Assembly (NCBI GenBank): GCA_013112635.1
Contig: JABFGF010000013.1
Span: 25,568-89,567 of the forward strand
Direction: 5' to 3'
Origin: Calditrichota bacterium
Lineage (GTDB): Bacteria; Calditrichota; Calditrichia; Calditrichales; J004
Length of the DNA: 64,000 bases
Of the stretch, positions 26,748 to 37,722 are shown piece by piece (position 1 is the stretch's first letter; every line of letters starts with the position of its first letter). Under the pieces are notes generated by a model that was not told the DNA's origin, ran no database searches, and saw only the letters and a program-made list of their open reading frames with translations. A program made the position numbers and the translations under genes.

Positions 26748-27179
26748 TTAATTTGATGCAGATATATTTTGTGAGGTTTGATGCAGACATTCATTAATAG
26801 TTGAAGTGAGGCTTAGCAGGTCGATTGGTTTTGAAAGAATATGACTAACATTTAGTTCTTTGCCCCTAATAAACTCAACCTGGTTTCCCCATCCGGAGAT
26901 AATTATTATCGGGACATTGTTGTTTTTTTTACGAATAGATTCGATAACTTCCCAGCCACTCATTCCCGGTAAGCCAATATCTGTAATCAGCATACTAAAT
27001 TTATCCTGCTGCCATTTTTCCAATCCTTTTTCACCATCTTCGACAAGGATTAGTTCAAAACCGGAATGACGCAAAGCATCAGCATAAAGCTCACGGATCA
27101 GCTCTTCATCCTCAATGAGTAGAATTTTCGCTTTTAAAGAATTGTTGCTGGCATTACAATCAGATAATGAGTTTTGCAT
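26748..27179 (-). CDS. Single-domain response regulator
   Basis: 143 residues consisting of one receiver domain: E23-D24-E25 acidic patch, D67 phospho-acceptor in LITDIGLPG, S94 in IIISGWG and K116 in ILSKPI. A short polar N-terminal tail precedes it. There is no output domain, so it acts as a phosphate relay or by protein contact. It lies 88 bp upstream of phoB in the same direction. Whether it belongs to the Pho system cannot be told. Confidence 0.85.
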   Translation of the reverse strand: MQNSLSDCNASNNSLKAKILLIEDEELIRELYADALRHSGFELILVEDGEKGLEKWQQDKFSMLITDIGLPGMSGWEVIESIRKKNNNVPIIIISGWGNQVEFIRGKELNVSHILSKPIDLLSLTSTINECLHQTSQNISASN

Positions 27180-27356
27180 ATCTTAAGTGTCAGTTAAACA
27201 ACTATTTATGAAGTAATATTTAATTTAAGGGAGGAGATTATATATTCGTTCAATCCCTAACAGGCGTTCAAGATAAGTACTGAATCATCTGTTTTCAATT
27301 ATTGTTTGAATTTTTTTTAAATAATTTTCATAAAAAATATTATTTCAATAACCGGT

Positions 27357-27752
27357 TTACTTTTTCTTTTTAAAATTAAGACTTTCAGAGTTAATACAAT
27401 ACCTTAATCCAGAAGGTTGTGGGCCATCAGGAAAAACATGCCCCAAATGCCCACCGCATTTATTACACATAACCTCAACGCGCTGCATCCCATGACTTGA
27501 ATCAGCACTTTCTTCAGTTGATTGTTCTGAAAAAGGTTTATAAAAACTTGGCCAACCACTTCCTGAGTCAAACTTGGTTTCGGATTGAAACAACTCGTTG
27601 CCACAACCTGCGCAGACATACATACCCTGGATTTTGTTATCAACATAATCACCACTGAATGGGCGTTCTGTTCCTTTCTCGCGCAAAATACGATATTGCT
27701 CTTCTGTAAGACTTTCGCGCCATTCTTCTTCTGTTTTTTTTATTTTTGCCAT
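27357..27752 (-). CDS. msrB: Peptide-methionine (R)-S-oxide reductase
   Basis: 131 residues from the ATG at 27752, chosen for its GGAG site 7 bp upstream. It contains both structural zinc CxxC pairs (CAGCG and CNKCGG), the conserved [10 protein letters not shown] loop, HVFPDGP and the catalytic cysteine in [11 protein letters not shown]. MsrB reduces R-methionine sulfoxide in oxidised proteins using thioredoxin. No signal peptide, so it is cytoplasmic. Monocistronic. Confidence 0.95.
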   Translation of the reverse strand: MAKIKKTEEEWRESLTEEQYRILREKGTERPFSGDYVDNKIQGMYVCAGCGNELFQSETKFDSGSGWPSFYKPFSEQSTEESADSSHGMQRVEVMCNKCGGHLGHVFPDGPQPSGLRYCINSESLNFKKKK

Positions 27753-27887
27753 TGGTATTCTCCATAAATATGACAAGTGAGTAAGGTCGAATAATTTACT
27801 TGATCATAATGAGTTTAACCTCTTAGATCAATTGATTATTTGCTAATTCTTTAATATAATACAGGTGTACAATTAAACACCAATATT

Positions 27888-28919
27888 ATGCAATCTTTAA
27901 AAACATTAAAAATTCTCTTTTTTGCAGACACTCATTTGGGTTTCGACTACCCTGTTCGCCCGAAAATAAAAAGACGGCGACGCGGATATGATTTTTTTGA
28001 TAATTATTCCAGAATCCTAAAATATGCTTCATTAAGCAAACCTGATCTGATTATCCACGGAGGAGATTTTTTCTTCCGCAGTAAAGTGCCATCTAAAGTT
28101 GTAGATCTTGCCTACCAGCCTCTTTATGATTTTGCATGTTCCAACGCAATTCCAATTTATATAATCCCGGGAAACCACGAACGCTCTGTTTTACCGCAGT
28201 CAAAATTATTAAACCACCCGCTTATCAATATTTTTGATAAACCCAAAACCTATAAGCTTGAAATCCGCGACACGAAAATTCAGCTGAGCGGTTTTCCTTT
28301 TGTTCGGAAAATAGGTGAATGTTTTGGCGAAGTTTTAAAAAATTGTGCCTGGGAAAATCATAATTCAGGATTAAAACTTTTATGCATGCACCAGGCTATT
28401 GAAGGCGCCCAAGTCGGTCCTTCGGATTATACTTTCAAAATTGGCAGAGATGTAATTTCAAAAAAGGATTTACCAAAAAACGCCACAGCCGTTTTATCAG
28501 GACACATTCATCGCCGGCAAATTTTATATAAAAACGATATTCCGGTTATTTATCCGGGCTCCATCGAGCGCACATCATTTGCTGAGAAAAATGAAACAAA
28601 AGGATTTTATGAAATTCATTTTTCTCAAAACAAACTGCAAAACTGGTTTATTGATAAATATCATTTTTTGAGATTGCCATCACGCCCAATGAGTGATATT
28701 TTTCTTTCCCCGGAAAACAATCCGCAAAATTTAGAAGCTGCAATTCGGGCAAATATTAACTATCTTCCTCAGAATTCAATTATCCGTTTTAGAAGTAAAG
28801 TTATACCTGGCAGGGAGTTTAAAACTCTTTTTACCAGCACTTTTATCCGAAGTCTTTTGCCCGCTACTTTTAATTTTCAGTTTGGACGTGAATTTTACCC
28901 TGCCACAAGTTCAAAGTAA
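27888..28919 (+). CDS. Mre11/SbcD-like metallophosphoesterase
   Basis: 343 residues with the five metal-binding motifs of calcineurin-like phosphoesterases: FADTHLGFD, HGGDFFF, PGNHERS, MHQAIEG and SGHIHRR. The arrangement resembles SbcD/YhaO nucleases, but no SbcC-like ATPase gene is adjacent and the C-terminal capping region is short. A role in DNA end processing is possible; another phosphodiesterase function is equally allowed. Confidence 0.8.
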   Translation: MQSLKTLKILFFADTHLGFDYPVRPKIKRRRRGYDFFDNYSRILKYASLSKPDLIIHGGDFFFRSKVPSKVVDLAYQPLYDFACSNAIPIYIIPGNHERSVLPQSKLLNHPLINIFDKPKTYKLEIRDTKIQLSGFPFVRKIGECFGEVLKNCAWENHNSGLKLLCMHQAIEGAQVGPSDYTFKIGRDVISKKDLPKNATAVLSGHIHRRQILYKNDIPVIYPGSIERTSFAEKNETKGFYEIHFSQNKLQNWFIDKYHFLRLPSRPMSDIFLSPENNPQNLEAAIRANINYLPQNSIIRFRSKVIPGREFKTLFTSTFIRSLLPATFNFQFGREFYPATSSK

Positions 28920-29114
28920 TTCACTTTTGAAGTGCAGCCTTTCTACTGGATATAAATCTATAAAAGCCTTATAATGAAAAATATCGACTTAACGTTTTTT
29001 ATTTCTTGCCGAATTAAAAATATCCTTTCCAAAGGCTGGCAAACTTCAGCCGTGAATATACATTTCCTTTGGATTCTCTTTTAAACGGCAGCAATTTTTG
29101 AAAAGCGAGGCCCA

Positions 29115-29831
29115 ATGTCCGAATCTGATACGATCTTTTATAAATACCTGTTTATGTTTACCGATGGTCAAAAGGAAACATTTGAAATAACCCTTGACCA
29201 GAAAACACTCAAGTTTATCCCAAAAGAAGAATTGGAGCCGGCTCCGTGGACAAAACTTGAAGAAAACCAGTGTAAAAATTGTCCATTAAACAAAGAAGAT
29301 TATCCGGATTGCCCGCTAGCACTAAACTTATCTAACGTGGTGCCACGCTTTTCCAGCCTACATTCTTACGACAATGTTCATGTGATGATTGAAACCAAAG
29401 AACGCACCTATTCAAAAAATACATCTTTGCAACAGGCTCTAAGCGCTATGTTGGGGATTTTTATGGTGACCAGCGATTGTCCGATAATGTCCAGCCTAAA
29501 ACCAATGGTTCGTTTTCACCTGCCGTTTGCATCCGTAGAAGAAACAGTTTTCCGTTCTGTGGCAACGTATCTTCTTGGCCAATATTTTAAATATAAAAAC
29601 GGAGAAGAAGCGGATTGGAACCTGAAAAATCTTATGGGAAACTATTCTGATATCCAATTACTAAACCAGGGCATGGCAACAAGAATGCGCGCCGTAGTTG
29701 ATAAAGATGCTAATTTAAATGCGCTTGTGGTTTTGGATGTTTTTGCTAAAGAACTTCCTTTTTCCATACAAAAGAGCCTGGAAAACTTAGAATACCTTTT
29801 TATGGGTGATGAGCCACCAAAACTTTTATGA
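29115..29831 (+). CDS. Conserved hypothetical protein with Cys-rich N-terminal motif
   Basis: 238 residues, cytoplasmic, no family recognised. The N-terminal 45 residues look like a short beta-rich domain starting YKYLFMFTDGQKETFEI. A metal-site-like motif CKNCPLNKEDYPDCPLA follows at about 54-70 (Cys-x2-Cys-x9-Cys). The remainder is helical, including TSDCPIMSSLKPMVRFHLP and a long stretch ending in SLENLEYLF. It stands alone between the phosphoesterase and the queuosine operon. A zinc or iron-sulfur site is a guess. Confidence 0.7.
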   Translation: MSESDTIFYKYLFMFTDGQKETFEITLDQKTLKFIPKEELEPAPWTKLEENQCKNCPLNKEDYPDCPLALNLSNVVPRFSSLHSYDNVHVMIETKERTYSKNTSLQQALSAMLGIFMVTSDCPIMSSLKPMVRFHLPFASVEETVFRSVATYLLGQYFKYKNGEEADWNLKNLMGNYSDIQLLNQGMATRMRAVVDKDANLNALVVLDVFAKELPFSIQKSLENLEYLFMGDEPPKLL

Positions 29832-29898
29832 TTGTAATATTTTAAGATTGAATTAATGAAAGATCAAAATCGTATTTTGTTTATCGATTATACAATCT

Positions 29899-30585
29899 TC
29901 AATAATTCGGTCTAATTTCATACTCGATAGGATCATCATAACCTGCTGTTTGAAAACCACGTAAACGAAGTGCACAACTGTCACAAATCCCGCAAGCCAA
30001 ATCCAAACTTTTATAACAAGACCAGGAAAGCTTTAAAGGTGCATTTAGTTCGATCCCTTTTTTTATTATCTCACTTTTTTGCAGCTTAATAAGAGGAGTT
30101 TCAATTGTTATTTTTGTATCCGGTTTTGTTCCGATTGAAATAACTTTATTAAAAGCTTCATAAAAATCTGCCCGGCAGTCGGGATAACCGGATGAATCTT
30201 CTTCCACAGCCCCGATAAATATTTTCGAAGCGCCAATCACCTCTGCATAACTTGTGGCAATAGCCAAAATATTTGCATTTCTAAAAGGCACATAACTGCT
30301 GGGAATTTCTTCATTCTCAAGATCGGCGTCACTCACAGGAATAGAATCATCTGTCAAGCTGCTTCCACCTATCTCATTGAAAAACCGAGCATCTACAACC
30401 AGCCGTTTTTGCACTTTGTAAAAATCAGCAATATCGTTAAAAGCCTTTAGCTCGCGTGATTCAGTCTTTTGTCCATAGTTAAGGTGCAAAAAAGCCAGCT
30501 CATATTTCAAAGATGCTATCGCTGCAGAAACGCAACTATCCATCCCGCCTGATACGAGAACAACTGCAAGTTCTTTTCTATTCAT
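29899..30585 (-). CDS. queC: 7-cyano-7-deazaguanine synthase QueC
   Basis: 228 residues from the ATG at 30585 (a TTG four codons upstream is the alternative). The N-type ATP pyrophosphatase loop is VLVSGGMDS and the zinc site is [10 protein letters not shown] with an earlier Cys in WSCYKS. It turns 7-carboxy-7-deazaguanine into preQ0 with ATP and ammonia. The start lies inside the last codons of queF (ATGAATAG), so the two are translationally coupled. Last gene of the queDEFC operon. Confidence 0.95.
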   Translation of the reverse strand: MNRKELAVVLVSGGMDSCVSAAIASLKYELAFLHLNYGQKTESRELKAFNDIADFYKVQKRLVVDARFFNEIGGSSLTDDSIPVSDADLENEEIPSSYVPFRNANILAIATSYAEVIGASKIFIGAVEEDSSGYPDCRADFYEAFNKVISIGTKPDTKITIETPLIKLQKSEIIKKGIELNAPLKLSWSCYKSLDLACGICDSCALRLRGFQTAGYDDPIEYEIRPNY

Positions 30586-30940
30586 TTTCGTTTTCAATCA
30601 ATCCATCTTCGTCATATTCAACCACGATAGTAGAATTCATACCACCACGGGTACTAAATTCCCCGGTAACCGACATATATCGTGGTTTACAAGCCCCAAC
30701 CAATTCATCCAAAATTTGATTAATTATAGCCTCATAAAAAATGCCTTTATCACGAAAAGCCAAAAAATAATATTTTAATGATTTTAGCTCGAGACAAAGT
30801 TTATTAGGCACATATTCGATGGTGATTACACCAAAATCTGGCAAACCCGTTTTTGGACAAACCGAGGTAAATTCTTCATTAACATGGGTAATGTAATAGT
30901 CACGGTCCGGGTATTTATTATCAAAAACTTCTATTTCCAA
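30578..30940 (-). CDS. queF: PreQ0 reductase QueF (short type)
   Basis: 120 residues of the unimodular YkvM type. The nucleophilic cysteine is in [15 protein letters not shown], the substrate-binding motif E-LKSLK is [19 protein letters not shown], and [13 protein letters not shown] is the conserved C-terminal strand. It reduces the nitrile of preQ0 to the amine preQ1 with NADPH. It lies 71 bp downstream of queE. Confidence 0.95.
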   Translation of the reverse strand: MEIEVFDNKYPDRDYYITHVNEEFTSVCPKTGLPDFGVITIEYVPNKLCLELKSLKYYFLAFRDKGIFYEAIINQILDELVGACKPRYMSVTGEFSTRGGMNSTIVVEYDEDGLIENENE

Positions 30941-31011
30941 AATAACTCCTTGATGTTATGATTTTTATTTTTCATTCTATATTTTTATATCCATGCAAAT
31001 ATGTGGATAAT

Positions 31012-31677
31012 TTAAACTCCCCTTTTGTCAGGTTGCCAAATATATTTATGCATTTGTAACTGCATTCGCACGCCAAGATCATCACGCAAAATCCATCCGG
31101 CCAATTCCTCTAAATCTATCTTTCCAAAAACAGGGGAAACCAACAAAGGGCATTTTTCCTTTAAACCATTTTTCAAGATTATCTCACACGCAAACTGATA
31201 GTCTTTTTCAGAACCAACGACAAATTTAATCTGATCATTTTCACTTATAAAATCGATATTTTGCCAATAATTTTTTTCTGACTCTCCGCTATCGGGACAC
31301 TTGATATCAACAATACGCCTGACACGCTTATCCACACGACTAATATCCATATGTCCCCCGGTTTCCAACATAACATCAAAACCGTCATCACATAAGCGTT
31401 TCATAAAAGCATACACATTTTCCTGAAGCAAAGGTTCGCCACCGGTGACCTCAACCAGCTTACAATTATACTTTTTTACTTCTTTGATTATGTCATCAAA
31501 ATCGCGCCAATCGCCTTCATGAAATGCATATTCTGTATCACAATAAGTACAGCGTAAATTACAATATGTCAGCCTTACAAAGACACAAGGAAGCCCGGCA
31601 TAAGTTGATTCACCCTGGATGCTGTAAAAAATTTCATTTATTCGAAGCTTTCCTTCTTTGTTGCTAATTGTTTTCAA
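31012..31677 (-). CDS. queE: 7-carboxy-7-deazaguanine synthase QueE
   Basis: 221 residues, a radical SAM enzyme. The 4Fe-4S cysteines are in CNLRCTYCDTEYAF (CxxxCxxC read from the first Cys with the clade-specific spacing), preceded by the family motif IFYSIQGES. It contracts 6-carboxytetrahydropterin to 7-carboxy-7-deazaguanine. Its start overlaps the end of queD by 14 bp. Confidence 0.94.
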   Translation of the reverse strand: MKTISNKEGKLRINEIFYSIQGESTYAGLPCVFVRLTYCNLRCTYCDTEYAFHEGDWRDFDDIIKEVKKYNCKLVEVTGGEPLLQENVYAFMKRLCDDGFDVMLETGGHMDISRVDKRVRRIVDIKCPDSGESEKNYWQNIDFISENDQIKFVVGSEKDYQFACEIILKNGLKEKCPLLVSPVFGKIDLEELAGWILRDDLGVRMQLQMHKYIWQPDKRGV

Positions 31678-32035
31678 AATATTCCACCAGGTAATCTTCC
31701 GTTTCCCAGATAGTAATTTTTTCCAAAGTTACATTTTCGGGAAGAAGCTTTTTTATTTCTTCAAAAAAATAACGGGAAATATTTTCTGCCGTTGGATTTA
31801 TTTTATCAAATGGAGCGAAGTCATTAAAATTATTATGATCAAAAGGACCGGCCACCTTCCATAAAATATCATCCAGATCTTTAAAATCTATTGCCAGGCC
31901 AACACTATCCAAAGTATCGGAAAGCACATCTATTTTAACGTTCCAGTTATGGCCATGCAGCCTGGAACAGGGTCCTTCATAATCGCGCAAAATGTGGGCT
32001 GCTGAAATCATTTTCTTGCTTGATAATCTAAACAT
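31664..32035 (-). CDS. queD: 6-carboxytetrahydropterin synthase QueD
   Basis: 123 residues with zinc-ligand histidines in SAAHIL and LHGHNW, the catalytic Cys in GPCSRLHGH and a later DHNNFND. It converts dihydroneopterin triphosphate to 6-carboxytetrahydropterin, the first dedicated step of the queuosine pathway. First gene of the operon. The GTP cyclohydrolase step and the tRNA-modifying enzymes (tgt, queA, queG) are not in this window. Confidence 0.94.
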   Translation of the reverse strand: MFRLSSKKMISAAHILRDYEGPCSRLHGHNWNVKIDVLSDTLDSVGLAIDFKDLDDILWKVAGPFDHNNFNDFAPFDKINPTAENISRYFFEEIKKLLPENVTLEKITIWETEDYLVEYFENN

Positions 32036-32132
32036 CTGTTTTTAATCCAAAATAAAATTCATAGTAAAGTTGATTTATTTTTAAGGCGGGAAATATAGCG
32101 AAAATACATTGGCTGGGCAAAAATGAATTATG

Positions 32133-32783
32133 TTATTTTTTATTTACGAGATCATCGATTTGCTTGGAAACCTGTATAAAGTCATCGCAAATATAATCTG
32201 CTTCTGAAAGATGCTGATTCTGCAAAGTTGTTTTCACTGCAATCACCTTGCTGCCGGCTGATTTTGCAGCTCGAATTCCAAGCGGCGCATTTTCTATAAC
32301 AATACATTGCTGTGGTTTGAACCCCAGTTTATCTGCACCGCTAATAAACGGCTCCGGGTGAGGCTTTCCATTTTTAACATCATCAATTGTAACAATAGCT
32401 TCAAAAAATCCATGAAGATGTTTAGTAATTACTTTTTCAACACGTTCCCTGTTTCCACCGGTTACCACTGCCATCGGAACTTTTTTATTCTTTAGCTTAA
32501 CAAGCAAATCCAATAAAAAATCATAAAATTCAATTTTAACAGATTTGTAATAATGACGTACTTTTATTTCCAATAACTCAAGTGATTCCTGCTCATCAAG
32601 ACCATATTTATTACCCAGTGCAGATGCAATTGTACCAACACCCTGGCCTTCCATTAAAAAGAATTCTTCCTTTTCAAAGGCAATTCCTTTTTCAGCAAAT
32701 GCTCTACTCCAGGCATCATAATGTTGATGCATACTGTTAATAACAACGCCGTCAAAATCAAATAAAATGCCTTTGTAAATCAT
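32133..32783 (-). CDS. HAD-superfamily phosphatase (beta-phosphoglucomutase-like)
   Basis: 216 residues. Motif I is LFDFDGVVINS (nucleophile and acid/base aspartates), motif II VTGG, motif III lysine within KNGKPHPEPF, and motif IV IENAPLGIRAAKSAG. The helical cap is of the subfamily IA type found in beta-phosphoglucomutase and small phosphatases. Substrate not deducible. Single-gene unit. Confidence 0.87.
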   Translation of the reverse strand: MIYKGILFDFDGVVINSMHQHYDAWSRAFAEKGIAFEKEEFFLMEGQGVGTIASALGNKYGLDEQESLELLEIKVRHYYKSVKIEFYDFLLDLLVKLKNKKVPMAVVTGGNRERVEKVITKHLHGFFEAIVTIDDVKNGKPHPEPFISGADKLGFKPQQCIVIENAPLGIRAAKSAGSKVIAVKTTLQNQHLSEADYICDDFIQVSKQIDDLVNKK

Positions 32784-32915
32784 GAATTCATGTTCCCATA
32801 TTTATTATAAAGTGAAATTTAAAAAGTAAATAGGCCAACCGAATCAGTAAAATCCTTTTTGGATATTTAATCCAGATGTCAAGTAGTGGTGGCAATCAAT
32901 AGGTTAGATTTTTAG

Positions 32916-33887
32916 TTAAACTAATTCTTCCTGTTTGTTAAACACAATAATGCGGTCCCGCCCGGTTTCCTTGGCCTGGTATAAAGATTCGTCTGTTTGC
33001 TCAACTAAATTTTCAATTGATTTAGAATTGTCGGAGGAACAAACACCCGCACTAATTGTAACTTTAATAGGTTCGCTTTCTCCAATTTCAAAATCTGTAT
33101 TACGGATAATTTCAAGTAGTCTAATTACGTACAATTCCATTTCCTGCAGTGTAGTTGCAGAAGAAAGTATTGCAAATTCTTCCCCGCCGTAACGAAAAGC
33201 AAAGTCAATCCCGGTCCTTTGGTTTGAGTTCATAATTTCGCCGACAGTTCTTAAGACAGCGTCTCCTGCGTTATGACCATAAGTATCATTAATTTTTTTA
33301 AAGAAATCCAAGTCCAACAAAGCCATACAAAAAGAAACATCTTTTTTTATACTATTTTCCCAAAACCTTTTCAAAACCGAATTAAAGGAGCGTCTGTTCA
33401 ATAATTTTGTTAAAGAATCTGATGTCGCTTGCTCGCGGAATTTTTCGTTTTGTGATAGTAAATCTTCTGCGACTTCTGTTAAAACATCAAATTTTTCAAA
33501 TGGCTTGTTAAGTTTGTTAAATCTGCGGGGAATTTTTCGGATAAAGATTGCCAGTTCTTTTTCATCTATAGGATAAGACAGAAGATAATCAATATGAGCG
33601 CGGTTTATTGCCTTTTTTAATATTTGCTGATCGAGAGGTTTTGTAAAAACTACACGCTGTGTAATGGAGTTAAACTCCATCATTGAGCGCATAAAATTAA
33701 TTGCACTCAAATCTTTATTGTCTATGGCACCAAATACTGCAATAATTTCTTTATTGAAAATCTCACTTCTTACTTCAGTAAAAAAACGACCTTCAATAAT
33801 TTTATACTCTTTTCCCAGATAATTTTTAAGAATGTCTAAATCAAAATCAGAATTGTGAATTACTATATATTTTTCGTTATAGCTCAT
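32916..33887 (-). CDS. Diguanylate cyclase with degenerate receiver-like N-terminus
   Basis: 323 residues. The C-terminal GGDEF domain (about 155-320) has the active signature GGEEF in FRYGGEEFAIL and the loop DLDFFKKINDTYGHNAGD, so it should make cyclic di-GMP. The allosteric I-site RxxD is replaced by TGID, which would remove product inhibition. The first 120 residues resemble a receiver fold without the phospho-acceptor (IHNSDFDLDILKNYLG, VVFTKPLDQ). Confidence 0.85.
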   Translation of the reverse strand: MSYNEKYIVIHNSDFDLDILKNYLGKEYKIIEGRFFTEVRSEIFNKEIIAVFGAIDNKDLSAINFMRSMMEFNSITQRVVFTKPLDQQILKKAINRAHIDYLLSYPIDEKELAIFIRKIPRRFNKLNKPFEKFDVLTEVAEDLLSQNEKFREQATSDSLTKLLNRRSFNSVLKRFWENSIKKDVSFCMALLDLDFFKKINDTYGHNAGDAVLRTVGEIMNSNQRTGIDFAFRYGGEEFAILSSATTLQEMELYVIRLLEIIRNTDFEIGESEPIKVTISAGVCSSDNSKSIENLVEQTDESLYQAKETGRDRIIVFNKQEELV

Positions 33888-33974
33888 TTAAATTAAACTC
33901 ATTAAAAAGTGATATTTTAAGTTTTGTATATTCCATTTTTCGGAAGTAAAAACTCACTTCTTTAATTAAGCGCC

Positions 33975-35594
<1,620 letters not shown>

Positions 35595-35622
35595 TTAGTA
35601 CAAACCCCAACTGCACTAATCT

Positions 35623-36369
35623 TTAAATCATTTTATGTGCGATTTCATTTACTTTTTTTAAATCTTCTGCCGTATCAACGCCAATTGAATCATAATCCGT
35701 TAGTAAAGTATAAATTTTGAAGCCATTTTCCAGAAACCTTAATTGCTCAAGCTTTTCAACTTTTTCCAGATTACTCTCTTTTAATTTAACTAATTTCTGC
35801 AGATATGATTTACGATAGACGTAAATACCAATATGCTTATAAAAAGTATTATTTAAAAGCCATTTTTGTGTATTGTTTTCTTCGCGAACAAAAGGAATTG
35901 CAGACCTAGAAAAAAGAAGTGCAAAACCCGTAATATCCCGTACAACTTTGACAACATTTGGGTTTAGTAAATCATGAGTTTTTTCAATTTTGCAAACAGG
36001 TGTTGCGATATTTATCCGATCATCACTAAAAGCTGAAACCAGGTCATCTAATAGTTTAGGTGAAACAAATGGTTCATCACCCTGCAAGTTAATAATTATT
36101 TCGGCCTCTTCATTTTTAATTGCCGCATAAACACGATCCGTGCCAGAGGGCAAATCAGGATCGGTCATTCTCGCTTCACCGGAAAATGATTCAACTGCAG
36201 ACTTAATTTTCTCATGATCGGTGGCAACTATTATCTTGTCAATTGTTTTTGCTTTTGAGGCTTGTTCATAAACCCATTGAACCATGGGTTTTCCGGCAAT
36301 TGGTGCCAGAGACTTTCCCGGTAGCCTGTTTGAGGCATATCGTGAGGGAATAACACAAATTGTTTTCAC
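35623..36369 (-). CDS. kdsB: 3-deoxy-manno-octulosonate cytidylyltransferase
   Basis: 248 residues with the nucleotide-binding start VIPSRYASNRLPGKSLAPI, the substrate loop NLQGDEPF and IGIYVYRK later. It activates Kdo with CTP for lipopolysaccharide inner-core synthesis, which implies an LPS-bearing outer membrane. It overlaps gatC by 4 bp (ATGA) and lies just upstream of pyrG, which supplies its CTP. Confidence 0.95.
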   Translation of the reverse strand: MKTICVIPSRYASNRLPGKSLAPIAGKPMVQWVYEQASKAKTIDKIIVATDHEKIKSAVESFSGEARMTDPDLPSGTDRVYAAIKNEEAEIIINLQGDEPFVSPKLLDDLVSAFSDDRINIATPVCKIEKTHDLLNPNVVKVVRDITGFALLFSRSAIPFVREENNTQKWLLNNTFYKHIGIYVYRKSYLQKLVKLKESNLEKVEKLEQLRFLENGFKIYTLLTDYDSIGVDTAEDLKKVNEIAHKMI

Positions 36370-36656
36370 CGGGTAACTACCTTTGGTACTCTGAAAAATT
36401 CATCGTTTTTTTGAGGGGCATTTTTCAATGCTTCTTGCTGTGGCAAAGATTCTTTCTTTTCATCATCACGCATCACATTTAACAAATCCATACTATGCGA
36501 TAATGGTTCAATACCTGTTGTATCAATTTCATTTAGCTTTTCAACATATTTTAGGATTTGATTTACCTGACCCAGGAATTTTTCTTTCTCACCCTGTTTT
36601 AAATTCAATCGGGCTAGGTGGGCAATTTTATCAAGATCCTCTAAATTTACAGACAT
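36366..36656 (-). CDS. gatC: Aspartyl/glutamyl-tRNA amidotransferase subunit C
   Basis: 96 residues with the GatC pattern: KIAHLARLNLKQGEKEKF, LNEIDTTGIEPLSHSM and the C-terminal FFRVPKVV. It stabilises the GatA-GatB complex that amidates mischarged Asp-/Glu-tRNA. GatA and GatB are not nearby. Coupled to kdsB by a 4-bp overlap, and 10 bp after the CapA-like gene. Confidence 0.94.
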   Translation of the reverse strand: MSVNLEDLDKIAHLARLNLKQGEKEKFLGQVNQILKYVEKLNEIDTTGIEPLSHSMDLLNVMRDDEKKESLPQQEALKNAPQKNDEFFRVPKVVTR

Positions 36657-36666
36657 TTATTCTCCA

Positions 36667-37662
36667 TTATTCTTTTTCAAAGATTGATTCATCAAAATTT
36701 TCTGATAGTTTTTCCACTAAATTTAAAACACTTTTTGCTTCAGCCCCTTCTAGCCGAAATGGTTGCCAGTAATTCACCTGAATTGGGATAATCGAAGCCT
36801 CAACGTCATTACCAGAAATATTTATCTCCAATATTGCCGTTTTATAACTTTTCCTGGAATTTCCCCCAAAAATGAAATTTCCAAGCGAATAAGCTATTAT
36901 TTTACCTTTATATTTCTCAATTCCCTGCAACACATGTGGATGATGTCCTACAATAATATCAGCCCCATAACCAATAACCGTGTGTGCAAATTGTATTTGA
37001 TCTTTACCCGGATATTCTGCTTTTTCTCTTCCCCAGTGGAAATTAACAATAACAAAATCAACTTGACTTCTAAAACGGCCAATACTCTCTTTAATAATAT
37101 TTAACCTTCGCATGGCTGTCCCGGCAGAATCCTCGGTAGCCGGATAAGAGTCGCTATGTTTATGTGTTCCGTAAAAGGCATAATATGCAATTTTTTTGCC
37201 CTTAATATAAAAAATTACAGGGTGCTGTGCTTCATAAATATTTCTACCCGCACCAACATATTGAATATTATTCTCCACTAATTTTAAGATCGTGTCATGC
37301 AATCCTTCTGCACCATAATCATAAATGTGATTATTGGCTATAGTAACAATATCAATTCCACCATCTACTAATATTTTAGCATAATTTGGCTTTGCACGAA
37401 AGTTAAATGCTTTCTCAACTTTTTTTCCTCTTGCCGTTAAGGGATTTTCAAGATTAATCATGGAAATATCAGCTTCCGAGAACCACTTTAATTTTTTAAA
37501 TGCATATCCAGTGCTGTCTTTAACATGGCGTTCAAAATGGTTTGAGAGGGTTACATCGCCGGTAAAATAAAGCTGAATCGAGGTTGAATCTACCTTAGCA
37601 AATAAAGGAGAAACTAAGAACGTGAGAGATATAAGTGTATTTAAATTCATTTTTATAAACAT
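36667..37662 (-). CDS. CapA-family (PGA capsule) metallophosphatase-like protein
   Basis: 331 residues from the ATG at 37662 (a GTG immediately before it is also possible). A signal peptide (about 5-25) precedes the CapA-type fold: LYFTGDVTLSN, MINLENPLTARG, ANNHIYDYG and NFHWGREKAEYP, GHHPHVLQGIEKY. The metal-binding pattern resembles calcineurin-like phosphatases. Family members assist poly-glutamate capsule export or act on cell-envelope polymers. No capBC genes are present, so the role is unclear. Confidence 0.85.
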   Translation of the reverse strand: MFIKMNLNTLISLTFLVSPLFAKVDSTSIQLYFTGDVTLSNHFERHVKDSTGYAFKKLKWFSEADISMINLENPLTARGKKVEKAFNFRAKPNYAKILVDGGIDIVTIANNHIYDYGAEGLHDTILKLVENNIQYVGAGRNIYEAQHPVIFYIKGKKIAYYAFYGTHKHSDSYPATEDSAGTAMRRLNIIKESIGRFRSQVDFVIVNFHWGREKAEYPGKDQIQFAHTVIGYGADIIVGHHPHVLQGIEKYKGKIIAYSLGNFIFGGNSRKSYKTAILEINISGNDVEASIIPIQVNYWQPFRLEGAEAKSVLNLVEKLSENFDESIFEKE

Positions 37663-37681
37663 CACTTACCACAAATAAAAA

Positions 37682-37700
37682 ACCCCGCTTTTAGCGGGGT
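37682..37700 (-). terminator. Rho-independent terminator after the M23 peptidase gene
   Basis: ACCCCGCT and AGCGGGGT form a perfect 8-bp stem with a 3-base loop. On the minus strand it is followed by TTTTTTATTTG, so it ends transcription of the peptidase gene before the CapA-like gene. Confidence 0.88.
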
Positions 37701-37722
37701 CAAAAGTTTTAGCCAATTGTGT

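Noticed and set aside
30941..32132. A preQ1 riboswitch before queD or queF
   Set aside because: The leader and the queE-queF gap are short and show no convincing aptamer-type pairing.
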